Assembly: GCA_032622095.1 (NCBI GenBank)
Contig: CP136062.1
Location: forward strand, 160,886,875-160,950,874
Source: Siphonodentalium dalli
Taxonomy: Eukaryota; Mollusca; Scaphopoda; Gadilida; Siphonodentaliidae
DNA length: 64,000 nt
Direction: 5' to 3'
Part shown: positions 12,009 to 23,020 of the stretch, piece after piece
Position numbering within the stretch: position 1 is the first letter of the stretch
How the letters are laid out: every line of letters starts with the position of its first letter
The notes under the pieces: generated by a model
Database searches by the model: none
The model's input: the letters and a program-made list of their open reading frames with translations, nothing else
Told to the model about the DNA's origin: nothing
Translations under genes and position numbers: made by a program

Positions 12009-12029
12009 GGGGTGCCATTATACCGCTTT

Positions 12030-13014
12030 ATAGCGTGATGACCCTTGTGATATCACCTACTCAGTGACCCGGTTAGTGTCTGTGATATCCTTGATTTTAG
12101 ATGCCAAATCGTCCCTGAAGAGCCTGTCATTCGCCAAATGACCTGACGAACACATACTACGATATGCTGCACTCATATAACCCAACAATCATCGCGCCGC
12201 CATTGGTTGAGTTCATGGTTACTATTGAGAATCAATGCAACCCCATCCACAATCTTGCGCAACACATTTGCCGCAAGCCTGCGACATACTGCCAGAAGCA
12301 CCTCTAGCGACTGCGAGTTCATTAGCCCCGGAAGTAATGGCAATTACGCCGTGCATATTTTTTAAGACCGCCCTCCAATTTCTGTGCACATGAATCCCGG
12401 GTGCGAGTTTCCATGCGCAGTTTATCCCAAATGAGTTGATTCGAGTGGGGACCAACCCGGGACAGTTTTCAGGTCGTTCATACAAAGAAGCTTTCTCCTT
12501 TAACTTATCGTGCGACAGGCGGGTGCTGGAAAGCTGGTTAATGAGCTCGGCAAGAGGTGGTTCGAATGGCACCGCCAGCTTTGCACTGACTTCTTTAAAC
12601 GAAGCCCGGTCAGAGTAAGTTTATCAGATTCCTTCCCAGCTCTGGTTTCTCATGAATGAGCCTGACTCCATATACACGTAGCTCGAATCCTCAACACACA
12701 TATGTTCCATGAATGAAGCTTTTTGACAGTGCAACATAAAGTAGCCACATTGGCAGATAATGTCTGCAGATCTCTGCGGAACACCTGTTGTTGGTTAGCT
12801 AACTGTGTTAGCTCAGGTCGTTGACCAGTTTGCCCCAGAGAGTCACATTGTGTACTGCTGCCAGATTGGATGAACCTTGTTGGACTTGGCATCATGGTGA
12901 CAGGTGATACTGTGGGCATGGACTGCGTCCATCCCGGTCACGACAAGATGGTCTGCCAGCATCAACACCCCCGAGGTCGGCGGAGATGTCGGCAATTAGT
13001 TCCATAGTCGACAT
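12030..13014 (-). pseudogene. DIRS gag-like remnant
   Basis: A possible start, MSTMELIADISADLGG, lies at 13014. A mid part with RRDLQTLSANV is followed by LYERPENCPGLVPTRIN and RNWRAVLKNMHGVIA, then DRLFRDDLASKIKDITDTN towards the end. The PENCxGLxxxxIN and LFxDDLxxKxKxI words recur in the gag of the plus-strand copy at 19969-21352. Several frameshifts separate these blocks. Gag would form the RNA-packaging particle in an intact element. Confidence 0.7.
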
Positions 13015-13595
13015 GACAATACACAAGATAAGAAAGCGTTGAAATAAAACTCCACAAACAAATGAAAAACAGAAACGAAATACAATGCAAACTAGTCAAT
13101 TATGAACACAGTTAGTTTGTCACAAAGTCATAAACTCCAAGACAAGAAACATGTATATTTAACAAAGTAATTAAAGAAAGAATCTCCTTGTATAACAATG
13201 CTGACTACAGAGTCAAGAACGCATAATAAAACTGACTTATCTAGGCATGCACTACATCTCAGTGGAAACCAGACACCAGTAGTGATTGGCAGTTAGAATT
13301 ATCATTTGGTCTTAGCAGAGCATTCTCCTGATATGCTATATTGTCTTAGAGTCTCTGTCCAATGCATTTACGATTATCCCCTGCAAACAAAATGCAATGT
13401 GGGCGTATCCTTAGTCCCAGGCACACATCAAAAGATTTTGTGTTTCCCCTTTCCCGCCCCATATTGCGGCTGGGTAGGGAGGTAGGTACTATATTATATA
13501 TCATAAACCAGTATTCTTACAACAATAGGCTGTTAATTAGCAAAGATCATGTCAGAAACTCAGAATGCAATATTAATAATTGAATGACTTCATAT
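13015..13595. other. Flank of DIRS-a, no gene seen
   Basis: This would be the 5' flank or terminal-repeat side of the DIRS fragment. I could not find an inverted or direct partner for it in the window. Confidence 0.3.
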
Positions 13596-13706
13596 GGATA
13601 TGGGAATTATCTCATGAGTGATGACAACAAAATTAATTTCCACTATAGAGCCACGAGTGGAAATTAATTTTTGTTTGTCATTTAGAATGAGATAATTACC
13701 ATATCC
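13596..13706. repeat. Foldback element, 111 bp
   Basis: GGATATGGGAATTATCTCAT pairs with ATGAGATAATTACCATATCC, and AAAATTAATTTCCACT with AGTGGAAATTAATTTTT, over a short loop. Single copy here. Confidence 0.6.
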
Positions 13707-13897
13707 AACTAAAAAGTGTAGATGTTCTGTTTATTATATGCTCTACTCAGTTGGCCCATAACTCAACTCGAAAGAAGAGTTAAAAGTGCAAATTTGTATA
13801 CCCAAGCACAGCCATGGTAATTAGCTTGTGCTTATAAAAATAGTTCCATTTTCAGACATATTTGTTGAGGGATAAAGGGGCTAACTTCATAGTATGT

Positions 13898-14374
13898 TTA
13901 AAGGTACTCAATCCGAACAGAGGGTCCCCATCTCAACAGATTCCAACAACAACAATCCGATCAGAGGGTCCTATATTACTATTTCTTTGGCTTTGGGGGT
14001 AAAAAATATTTGATTCGAGTCGAGGAACCCATCAAACAAAGCTCAGAGTTATTAGATATTGATTTTTGAAATTTGTTATTTACTCGAGATGAGTACTAAT
14101 AATTGCCTTCAACTGCCGTAATCTGTACACCAAAATCTATTCAAACAGACAAGGATGGATAACTCTAAAATCAAGTGGTAATAATAACGCAATTTTGACT
14201 GAGTTCTGGGCCAGAAAGTATTCCCGATAATGAAAAATAATAGATTTCTAAAATCGATATCTAACAAATCTGAGCTTTGATGGGTGACTTCCTCGACTCG
14301 AATCAAATATTTTTGACCCCCGAAGCCATTGAAATAGTAATTGAGAGGAGTTTTATCGGATTGAGTACCTTTAA
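13898..14374. mobile_element. Family E TTAA-flanked element, copy 2 (477 bp, most symmetric)
   Basis: TTAAAGGTACTCAATCCGA at the left, TCGGATTGAGTACCTTTAA at the right. Long diverged inverted arms share 'ttgattcgagtcgagg'/'cctcgactcgaatcaa' and 'caaagctcaga'/'tctgagctttg'. Confidence 0.75.
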
Positions 14375-14559
14375 TAAAAAAATATAATTGATCACATATT
14401 ACAATTTTTTCAAACCTGAACACTCAGGGACTTTTAGCACAGCTAGTCTTCCATCAAGAAACCAAATCACTTTTAATTTCAGTTTTCGAATTGATACTAG
14501 TGAGATATTGATCTCACTTTACAGTTAACGGTTTTTATCTGATGCAAAATATTACTATT

Positions 14560-15905
14560 TGATAGTTTGGCATATAATAAAATGTTGTCCAATCCTCTAT
14601 CCGACCTTGCAGTGATGGTCGAAGGATCACAACATTTTACAGGGCTCTGCCTTTCCAGTCCAGGTACCAAAGATCGTAATAGTAACCGATGCATCTCAGA
14701 CTTGGGGATGGGGTGGTTAACAGTGGAAAAATGTCAGCATATAAAATACTTTGCACACATTACTCCATTTTATTTTTCAAGTGTATCACAAGTCAGTTCT
14801 ATAGTAATGCCCTAAATAATCGACTACTTAACGACCGCATAATTATGGGTAATTTTTCAGGATTTAGTCGGAAATATGGCTTGTTGCCATTCATTGGAAA
14901 GCTCTTACTGAGAGCTTTCCGATGAATGGCAACAAGCCATATTTCCGACTAAATCCTGAAAAGTTACCCATAATTCTTCTGTGGTTAAGGAGTCGATTAT
15001 TTAGGGAATTACTGTAATTTGCTAGGACAAAACTAGTATGTCTGTCATCCAGATTATAAGCAAGCAAGGCGGGATGATATCTATAGGGTTGTGTCATCTG
15101 GCTATACAACTTTGGAATCTGACTTTGGCACACAACTGTCATTGCAAGCAGCTCCTGTGACAGAGAGCGAATTCACAACTGTGTGACAGATTACTTCAGT
15201 CACCATCATTTATCAACCCACCTATGGGAACTAGGTCACTAGGTAGTCTAGGCGATCTTTCAAATTTGGGGGAATCCTGCGATTGATCTGTGGGCATCAG
15301 TAATGAACAAGAATACAGCTCATGGAAACTACACTCTCAAACTTTGTGGTGGCTGCTCTGTCCGAGTGGACAAATCTGTTCGCATATGCGTTTCCACCAT
15401 TTTATACCGTTGATACCGAGGGTCCTCAATCACATTCATCGAACAAATTGCACAATAATATTGCTTGATCCCCGTTGGCATCGTCAGTAATTGGTATACC
15501 CAACCACTTCAACTAATGATTACACTGGCATGTCACCTACTGAATATTACCATGTCTCTTTTCTCATAATCAGGGCCGGGTGCTGCTGCCACAAAATCAA
15601 ACACTTCAATTAACTACATGGCTGCTATCAATCAGCCAACAGCTTTCAGATAAAGGCTTTTCAACCGACACTCAAAACCTGCTCATGGCGTGGCGTCAGG
15701 GCTCTCAAAGGGATTTTACCGCAAGTTGACAATTAAATGACAAATTGATCCCTTTGAGCGACTTGGTAGATTGTTCTGATTTCCTACCGCATGTTAGTTT
15801 GCACAGATTTTAAATACTCCACAATTGCGGGTTATAGGTCCATGATGTCATCGGTTTTCGCCTCACATCGATGGACATAACATAGGTCTACATCGGGTCT
15901 GTATC
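14560..15905 (+). pseudogene. DIRS-like fragment b: RNase H end to recombinase N-terminus
   Basis: Plus-strand blocks in shifting frames. LQGSAFPVQVPK is followed by VIVTDASQTWGWGGL, the RNase H core with its catalytic Asp. After the A6 insertion come WGNPAIDLWAS, YSSWKLHSQTLWW and IPRVLNHIHRTN, the conserved region after RNase H. SWRGVRAL, ERLGRLF and FKYSTIAGYRSMMSSVF follow and resemble the N-terminal helical domain of a DIRS tyrosine recombinase. The catalytic recombinase domain is not seen. Two insertions (A6 at 14800-15016; hAT at 15946-17379 just after) and many stops make it dead. It carries the part of the element missing from DIRS-a. Confidence 0.7.
14800..15016. mobile_element. Family A MITE, copy 6, inserted in DIRS-b
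   Basis: Full 217-bp TA-flanked palindrome splitting the RNase H remnant, so it is younger than the DIRS insertion. Confidence 0.85.
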
Positions 15906-15945
15906 CACATGTTAAAATGTGTATTTCATAGGCATCCTTATTGAC

Positions 15946-17379
15946 TAGAGTTTAATCCCGGGAACGGGAATTTCCCAGTTCCCGGTTCCCGGGTCCCATC
16001 CTCATTCCCGTTTCCCGGGAATATGATTTGTAGGAACCGGGAATAGGGTGCCTTGTTAACACTTGGTATAGCACATGTCAGTGAACACCAATGGCACATA
16101 ATTTCATTTAAGTTGTCCACAATGGCGCACGGTACACTATATATTTTATATATCTGCAGATTCTACATAAAGTGTTAGTAGAATTGACCACGCTATCGTC
16201 TAAGGGTTATGCAAGGACTTAAGGTTTGGTCTCGTGGCCAATGCAGCCATGACATCACGAAACGAGGAAACGAGTCACGACGTAGGGGCAGGCACATTTG
16301 TGGAATAAGACTTTTACAATGTATATCAAATTATTAATCGCGGCGATGTTGCTCAGGCTAATCTTAGTGACTAATACACAGACTGTGCATGTAGTACGCC
16401 TAAGTAGTTGTTTGTATGGGCCGTCTATTCTGTGAATAGAAACGAGGAATAGACTGCTGCACATTCAGTTTCTGCTGATGTCGAATTCTAAATTCTGCAA
16501 GAGCAAATCGTTTCGTGCAAGTTGTGAGTCTTGTGAATGTCAGTGTAGAGTCCAGTTAGAATATTATACTTGTACATTTCAAGCTTCTGATGTAACGCAA
16601 GTTACGTAACATAGACCTAATGTATAGTACAATGGCTTCTAGACTGACAAGTCACTGATGGACTTGGTGCTGCTCCGAATATACTTTTGAAGACTATGTC
16701 CGACTCCCAATAAAATAAAGAAACCAGGACACTAAATTGTATTGGAACTTAACACACAAATTTCATGGAGCTATATATGGACATTTCAAGCGTCTGATGT
16801 AACACAAGTTACGTAACATAGACCTACTGGAGTACTGTATAGTACAATGGCTTCTTGACTGACAAGTCACTAATGGACTTGGTGTTGCTCCGAATGTACT
16901 TTTCAAGGCTATGTCCGACTCCCAATAAAATAAAAAGAAATCAGGACACTAAATGGTATTGGAAATTAAGAAAAAAAAATTTCATGGAGCTATATATGGA
17001 CTGTTTTTTTTGTATTCTCTTGAGTTAATGTACAAAGTCAAGAGATGCCACAAGAAGTTCGCAACGTCGGCAACATTTTGACATTTTATTTGAAGTTTGG
17101 GAAGTCAGAACGATGGTTTTATGTTTTCCAACTTGTGTTCTGTTACATTGTATTCCATAATGTGGCCCAAGGAGGTCAAATATAACAATTTGGAACATCC
17201 TTTAGTTAATCAAAATTATCATTATTATGATCCCTGTCACCCAAACTAGCCAAATTGTGCATAACCTGTGTTGAACAACTTGTGCATACATTTCCCGGGA
17301 ATGTCCCCGGTTCGCGGTTCTGAAGGGGTTTCATTCCCGGTTCCTGTGTTTTCTATTCCCGGGCATATATTAAACTCTA
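15946..17379. mobile_element. Non-autonomous hAT element, 1434 bp
   Basis: Ends TAGAGTTTAATCCCGGGA and CCCGGGCATATATTAAACTCTA-type are imperfect inverted repeats rich in CCCGG motifs (15957-16044 and 17289-17362). They are flanked by a perfect 8-bp duplication ttattgac (15938-15945, 17380-17387). No transposase ORF. Its middle holds a ~210-bp tandem duplication. Confidence 0.85.
16573..16999. repeat. ~210-bp tandem duplication inside the hAT element
   Basis: Copy one (16573-16780) and copy two (16781-16999) both run from ACATTTCAAGC to TTTCATGGAGCTATATATGG with about 90% identity by eye and abut exactly. Each contains 'gacaagtcact' and 'caataaaataaa'. Confidence 0.85.
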
Positions 17380-17387
17380 TTATTGAC

Positions 17388-18011
17388 CTACTCAATATTT
17401 ATCACCAACATGGAATTTATCTATCGTTTTCAAATTTTTTTTAGAAAAGTTTTTTCCTCATCACATCATTTCGATGATGCAGTTACTTACAGGCACGTCG
17501 TGTGGATCCAGATTCATGGAAATCCAAAATCCAGGTACCAACTTCACCCGAAGCTAAACAGGATCATCCATCACATCATTTGAAACCAATATTTCTTCAG
17601 TTATTATTGGAAAACGACTAAGCGGCATTGGTCTTGCGATAAGGCGGAATCAGTCTCTATTCCTGTCCATTAGACAACATTTCAGGGCTGTATATAGACT
17701 GTTTATAGATGGTTAGTTACATGTATCCAACTCTATTTTGAAGAAGCCAATTTAATCCTAGCCAACCAGGCAATATTAAATGATATTCTACAAGAAGTAT
17801 CAGACCCTCATGTGCCTTATTTAATGGTATTCCTCGGCAACAGGTTCTCGATGCTGCCGACTGTCCAAGAGTGTCAATTTTTGCCAAGTTTTATTTGAAG
17901 CCACAGAAAGTGCAGGCCTTTCAGGCTATCTAGTATTAACTTTCTGCAGTTGCATGAATTGTTGTGAGACGTTGGTTGTTTGTCTCCTAAACAATAACGA
18001 CTTTTAATACA
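17388..18011. other. Flank of DIRS-b and hAT, no assignable coding
   Basis: Could hold decayed downstream sequence of the DIRS-b recombinase, since the hAT inserted at its edge. I recognise no recombinase motif in any frame. Confidence 0.3.
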
Positions 18012-18158
18012 TACAGTAATGCCCTAAAAAAATTGACTCCTTAACCACAGCAGAATTACGGGTAACTTTTCAGGATTTAGTCGGAAATATGGCTTGTTGC
18101 CATTCATCAGAAAGCTCTCAGTGAGAGCTTTCCGATGAATGGCAACAAGCCATATTTT
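18012..18158. mobile_element. Family A MITE, copy 7 (right arm truncated)
   Basis: Left terminus and centre intact. The right arm stops after 'aacaagccatattt'. Confidence 0.75.
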
Positions 18159-18247
18159 CAAATCCCTAGATCACTGTTTATATGCAGCATATTCCATAGT
18201 ATATACCATGTTTTCGTTAAAAATAATACAATTTTGATGTAGAATAT

Positions 18248-18271
18248 AATAATAATAATAATAATAATAAT
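18248..18271. repeat. (AAT)n microsatellite
   Basis: Eight AAT units in a row. The minus-strand reading (poly-Ile) is incidental. Confidence 0.9.
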
Positions 18272-18359
18272 TATCATCAATCCATTTATTTCACATATTC
18301 TACAGGTTCCAGTGCATGGGACAATTATTACCCTGATGAGCCTGAACACTCAATAACCA

Positions 18360-18665
18360 TATACTGCTCCCCAGGGACTGTGGGGGGAAGTGGCTAGCAC
18401 ACTGGCAATATCTTTGACTGCTCATAATCAGGTACCCTTTTCAACGCATGGTTTTTTTTTGCGAAACAGACACAGTACAACGACTACGGAAGGGTCACAA
18501 CTTGGCGTGAAATATGAACAGCATACAATCTTAACAATTGCACATCGATAAATTCGGCCAAGCCACTGCTATGTGAAACTCACATTAGACCAGCGGCGGG
18601 CTGCGAACTCGCTGTGTTGACAGCAAAGGCAATTGCGATGCGCTAACCACTGAACCACGGAGCTC
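18360..18665 (-). mobile_element. tRNA-derived SINE, minus strand
   Basis: On the minus strand the head reads TGGAGCTCCGTGGTTCAGTGG then TTAGCGCATCG (A-box-like) and GCGAGTTCGCAGCC (B-box-like), a tRNA-derived RNA polymerase III promoter. The tRNA arms do not all pair, so it is a SINE head and not a tRNA gene. The 3' boundary is uncertain. Confidence 0.55.
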
Positions 18666-18734
18666 CACTATGCTGGTGAATTTGTTAAAAAACAAAACTA
18701 TTGATATATCTGTGTGTCGGCATCTCTTCATCAT

Positions 18735-18817
18735 TACAGTAATGCCCTAAGTAATTGACCCAAGTTACCCATAATTCTGTTGTGGTTAAGGAGTCAATTA
18801 TTTAGGGCATTACTGTA
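18735..18817. mobile_element. Family A MITE, copy 8 (83-bp internal deletion form)
   Basis: Only the two ~40-bp termini remain, TACAGTAATGCCC and GGGCATTACTGTA, still flanked by TA. Confidence 0.8.
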
Positions 18818-18889
18818 GCTAAATATCCTAAGATAAGGGAGGAAACACACTTCTGTCATGATGTCCCAAACAAACACAATTGAACAGGT

Positions 18890-19182
18890 CACACCCCTGG
18901 TCAAGTGGTCCTGCTAATGTGCTATGATGATGTTGGGTCCTGTTGAATTGCTATAATGCTGTTAGGGTAAACTGATGCTGTTAACAAAAAGTACAGTTAT
19001 ATTCTTTTAATTTGTCTTTTTCGCGGTGGTCCGATAATCTGAACATATACAGGAAAATCCATTACCGGTATGTGTATAAAACATTCAGTTGAAAATCGAC
19101 TCAAGTCAACAAAATCAATATAATCAGTAGGACTACCAACATCCTAGCATATTAACAGGACCACTTTACCAGGGGTGAGTCA
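18890..19182. mobile_element. Family N element, copy 2 (~293 bp)
   Basis: Inverted ends CACCCCTGGTCAAGTGG and CCACTTTACCAGGGGTG, ~30 bp. The inner left part parallels 6497-6690. A K element starts 2 bp beyond its right edge. Confidence 0.6.
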
Positions 19183-19183
19183 C

Positions 19184-19581
19184 TTAACCCTTTACCCAAC
19201 AGAACGGCCCTGTGCCAATGCATTCTCTTATATATGCGAGTCGACCATAGGTCGCCTCGCATATATAAGAGAATGCATTGGCTAACACATTAAAAATTAT
19301 AAAATTGTTAAAGAATGTAAGAAAAAATGGTAAAAAGTGTTAAAAAAAGATTTTTTTAGGCCAATGCATTCTCTTATATAATCGAGGCGACCTATGGTCG
19401 ACTTGCATATATAAGAGAATGCATTGGCACAGGGCATAACTGTAACCATCACAATGTGGTCAATGAGCCGGTTCCAATGATATCCATATTTGTATGGTTT
19501 TATTGAGACAGACCCAAGATAATTTAGGCTGTTGCAGCTTTATTTGGCCGTTTTTGGCCGGTTTGTTGGGTAAAGGGTTAA
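19184..19581. mobile_element. Family K TTAA MITE, copy 1 (398 bp)
   Basis: TTAACCCTTTACCCAACA at the left and TTGTTGGGTAAAGGGTTAA at the right, the CCC/TTAA pattern of piggyBac-like elements. It contains two copies of the shared ~70-bp hairpin (19207-19281 and 19359-19433) around an A/T-rich spacer. Nearly identical, in inverted orientation, to 63361-63760. Confidence 0.85.
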
Positions 19582-19968
19582 AGTACCGAATATTTTATGT
19601 TTACCTTCAAACATGGTGACTGACAAACTTTAAAATCGCAGATACACCATCAAATAATTCAAATTAATATAACCACACCCAATGCCATTTATTGATGCTA
19701 TATGAAGAGCATTCTTTTGTCTCTTCTGCATGTTATGATATGCAATTTTGATCTCAAACATCATTTTGCTTCGCAGTAAATAATCCTTCGGTCTTAAATT
19801 AGGATAGCGCTCTGCACATGCGCCGACACGCCTCTCTTCACTTTGTGCTTTGCGATCGTCATGAGAAGTCATGACGGACTTTCACCGACATAAAACTTTT
19901 AAGTTTTATCGTTCTAGTTGACGATTGCACATAGTGCATTCCATATACTTACTAGATGCAGATATATA
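19582..19968. other. No gene assigned
   Basis: An 80-codon minus-strand ORF (19630-19872) lacks recognisable motifs. The region may be the 5' flank of DIRS-c. Confidence 0.3.
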
Positions 19969-21352
19969 ATGTCACAAAAGGCATCTGACACCGACATAGT
20001 CAGAGAAAAAAAACGTCAAAACTAACGATAAAAAGGCCAAACAAAATGCCTCGAAATTAGGTGACGCACGTGGTGCGCACAATGCGGTCAGAAAAGATGG
20101 TGGAAGTGGTGAAAGAAATACTATCACACCGCACTTCGTTTTGTCAACAATAACAAGGCTCTCAGTTAGTTGACATGGGCGCACGCATCACTTCGCTAGA
20201 ACAGAATAAAAACCAGCCTTAATCTAGTCATGATGACGTTTATTATGATGACAGTGTTGATGTCATCAACGAAGTTGGCTCTGAGTGTGGACATGAGTCC
20301 CAACATACCTTCAACATCGTCACGTTTTGCGTCAATGTCACAGCGATTAACATCGCAAGAGATTGTTGCGCAGGCCATTGATGGCACTCTGGCAACCTCA
20401 ATCACAGATATGTTTCGGCAAGGGATAGCTGAGGATCAGTACCAAAACATGACGCGTGACAATCAAAATTCTCGACCTGACAATTGTGAGGGTATTCAGG
20501 TGGTAAAAGTCAACACATTAGTGTGGGACATTTTGTCGCAGAGCGAAAACTAATGATAAAAAGTTACAGAATGTTGAAACTGCATTGATTAAATCTTCGG
20601 TTATATTGGCTAAAATGGCCCGATACTGCTGCCAGCCTTGAAAAGGATTGTGCACCATTGGGGCCTCTCATTGATCAAACCAATGATGCCCTATCTCTGC
20701 TGGGACAAGGGAACTTTCTTCTCAACAACACGAAAAACGACCTCCTCAAACCTGAGATGCGAGGAGAATATGTTCATCTCTGCCAGCATTCTCGGCCCGT
20801 CACAAACTACCTTTTTGGAGATGTCTCCAAGACGGCCAAAGAAATAGAGGACACTCATAAAATTGGTAATATGATGACACATTCCTCCAAATGAAAAGCC
20901 CCTATTCGCGGGCGTGGACGTGGCAGGTTTACTAGTAAGCCATATCAGTATAATAACCGCCGTTCATTTGGGTCTTCTCATCCTGGATCTTCCTCGAAAG
21001 AAGTTGGCAATGTTGCTAGCTACAGTAATGCCCTAAGTAATCGACTCTTTAACCAAAGCAGAATTATGGGTAACTTTTCAGGATTTAGTCGGAAATATGG
21101 CTTGTTGCCATTCATCGGAAAGCTCTCCCCAGTTAAAGAGTCGATTACTTAGGGCATTACTGTACATGCCAAAAAACGCCAAACGGGGGAACCTCAGGTC
21201 CCGGACTGGCAGATACTACTAATAAACTATAAACCATCCTACAGTTGTTAAACAGGTAGGCCATAAGATGATGAACTATTAATCAGAAATTTATTGTAGA
21301 GCAATTACGGTTTCATGTAAAACATTGGGAATCATTGACTCGGGACCCATTT
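19969..21352 (+). pseudogene. DIRS-like fragment c: gag and start of pol
   Basis: Plus strand. MSQKASDTDIV begins the frame and is broken by a frameshift near 20019. Later blocks are AQAIDGTLATSITDMF, RPDNCEGIQVVKVNTLVWDI, ALSLLGQGNFLLNNTKNDLL, PVTNYLFGDVSKTAKEIED and a basic Gly/Arg tail RGRGRGRF, which is typical of DIRS gag. After the A9 insertion, HWESLTRDPFI matches the beginning of the DIRS pol region. The fragment then stops at an unrelated repeat at 21353. About 1.4 kb of coding-derived sequence survives, with an internal stop near 20551. It gives a better-preserved gag than the minus-strand copy at 12030-13014. Confidence 0.75.
21021..21164. mobile_element. Family A MITE, copy 9, inserted in DIRS-c
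   Basis: 144 bp; most of the right arm is deleted. Both termini carry the same private variant: GACTCTTTAACC on the left, GTTAAAGAGTC on the right, with AAGTAATCG mirrored as CGATTACTT. Confidence 0.8.
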
Positions 21353-22142
21353 ATTAGCTCAACTTTACTTTGTAAAGTTTGAGCTATTGCCATGGCTTGA
21401 TATCCGTCGTCCGTGTGTTTGTGCATGTGTGCGTGTGTGAGGCATCAACAATACAGGCTACAGGTCGTACCTTTGGTTGGATCATTATGAAATTTTGGGG
21501 TCATTCGGCCAAAAAACATGGCAGCCATCTTGGATTTGACTCTTTGCATGACTAAATCCTTTGGCATGGGCTACAGGTCGTACCTTTGGTCTGATCATCA
21601 TGAAATTTGTCATGGCTGTTGATATTGGAATGTAGATGGGAACGAGTCATTTTGGGGTCATTCGGCCTTAAAACGTGTCCACTGGCAGCCACCTTGGATT
21701 TTACTCTTTGCATGACTAAATCCTTTAGCACACCCTACAGTCCACTTCCCTCATCCGATCATCTCCAGACTTCATATTAATCATGATATTGATCTACTAG
21801 ATGGAAGCTATCAAATGTTTTTGAATTTCATTGGATAGGTCAAGGTCAAGGACATGGTCGCACATGAAATTGGACCGGCCCATATTGTTCCCGGGATCAA
21901 AGCAGGCCTACATACAAAACTCGAGTCGGATCGGTTGAGGTCCAGAAACATGCCTATATGTGTATATGAGCGAGGTTAAGGTCAAGGACACAGTCACACA
22001 TGAAATTGGACCCGCCCATGTTGTTCCCTGTATCAAAGTAGGCATACATACCAAATTTGATTTGAATCGGTCAAGCAGTTTTCGTGTCTATAACATACAT
22101 GCATACACGCAATCACACATCTCTGTCATTCTAGTTTGCTAG
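21353..22142 (+). repeat. Dispersed repeat of unknown class, internally repetitive
   Basis: Opens with a hairpin (AGCTCAACTTTACTTTGTAA AGTTTGAGCT). Two pairs of related blocks follow: 'ctacaggtcgtacctttggt' twice, and 'gtcacacatgaaattggacc'-type blocks near 21860 and 21995. It ends 'cattctagtttgctag'. No ORF. A fragment lies at 2180-2345. Confidence 0.6.
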
Positions 22143-22477
22143 ATGTGGGGTCATTTACCTTGGCAGTCATGCTACCTGGTCAGGCATCCACTTACCTTAT
22201 ATGGTTACACATAAAAAGCACATACTCACATAGGCTTTATAGAAGACATGACGGGGACCAATCATACTCTTCTATGGGTTCCGCTCTATTCTTGAATGTG
22301 TACGTCACGGCATTAACCCACAATGCATTTTGTCTGACATACATTATATTGAAATTCGATACATGTTCCCGTAGTCTGGACCAGCTTTCAATCTAGGTTG
22401 GTCCAAGTTCTGTCTCTGACTGCAATTAAACGACAATTCATTGAGTACATTTTATCAGAAACACAAGAAAATATGAC
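22143..22477. other. No gene seen; 3' part is one of two B-flanking direct repeats
   Basis: The last ~17 bp (acacaagaaaatatgac) recur on the other side of B5 at 22916-22934. Confidence 0.4.
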
Positions 22478-22915
22478 CAAGTCTGCAAATGGTATGTCTG
22501 TTATTTGCAGAATTAGGTCCCCAGAGGGTGAATGTAGTGATGCTATCCCACACAGCGGGCTATCAACACCAAATTCACCCTCTAGGAACCTCATTCTATT
22601 TAGGCCTCAACTGCTATGGGAGACCTAGGATCAGATTGTAGTTCCCCAGTTGGTGAAATGCACCCATTGGTCACCTAGATTGTGCATGTTATCTTCTGCA
22701 AATTAGGGGATATAGAAACTTCCCACAAGGGAAAAAGTAGCTAAAAACAATGTTTATTTGAGACTATAGATACTTCCCAGAAAATGATGCCTAAGCAGAT
22801 TGAGGTCTCCAGAGTGTGAATTTGGTCACGCTAGCCCACTGTGCGGGATAGCATCACTAAATTTACCTTCTGGGACCTCATTCTGCAAATGACGGACACA
22901 CTATTTTCAGGCTTG
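22478..22915. mobile_element. Family B MITE, copy 5 (full length)
   Basis: CAAGTCTGCAAATGG at the left and TTTTCAGGCTTG at the right, with two complete terminal hairpins and the 'attaggggatatagaaact' spacer. Flanked by a direct repeat of about 17 bp (caagaaaatatgacc) offset by 4 bp from the right end. Confidence 0.75.
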
Positions 22916-23020
22916 GACCCAAGAAAATATGACCATTTCCTTCATCTACAGGGAGTTTGTGATATTGATTGTGTTAATTGCAGTAACACTTGAATGGGTT
23001 TACCATGGATCCAGTCTATC

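Larger units (their letters stand above)
10280..13014 (-). mobile_element. DIRS-like retrotransposon fragment a (gag, RT, RNase H), decayed
   Basis: On the minus strand the order is gag-like, reverse transcriptase, RNase H, which is the DIRS/tyrosine-recombinase retrotransposon order. No recombinase, terminal repeats or intact frame is present. A family J element (11886-12008) splits gag from pol. The family assignment is from recognisable protein words; a protein-profile search would settle it. Confidence 0.8.

Noticed and set aside
12436-12618. Plus-strand ORF inside DIRS-a
   Set aside because: Antisense shadow of the gag remnant on the minus strand.
14891-15142. Recurring small ORFs with GNFSGFSRKYGLLPFIGK (also near 24300, 31340, 56950, 61950) as a conserved small protein family
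   Set aside because: The peptide is the translation of the family A palindrome arm; it appears on both strands wherever the MITE occurs and has no independent start or stop.
16255-16464. 69-codon minus ORF inside the 1434-bp hAT element as a transposase
   Set aside because: Too short and without the hAT dimerisation or catalytic motifs; the element appears non-autonomous.
18584-18665. A functional tRNA gene on the minus strand
   Set aside because: A-box and B-box-like text is present but the acceptor and anticodon stems do not pair properly and a SINE-like body follows.
22388-22628. Small ORFs containing 'SPEGEF...NSPSGDLIL' (also near 25150, 39730, 40328, 42300) as genes
   Set aside because: They are the family B hairpin in translation.
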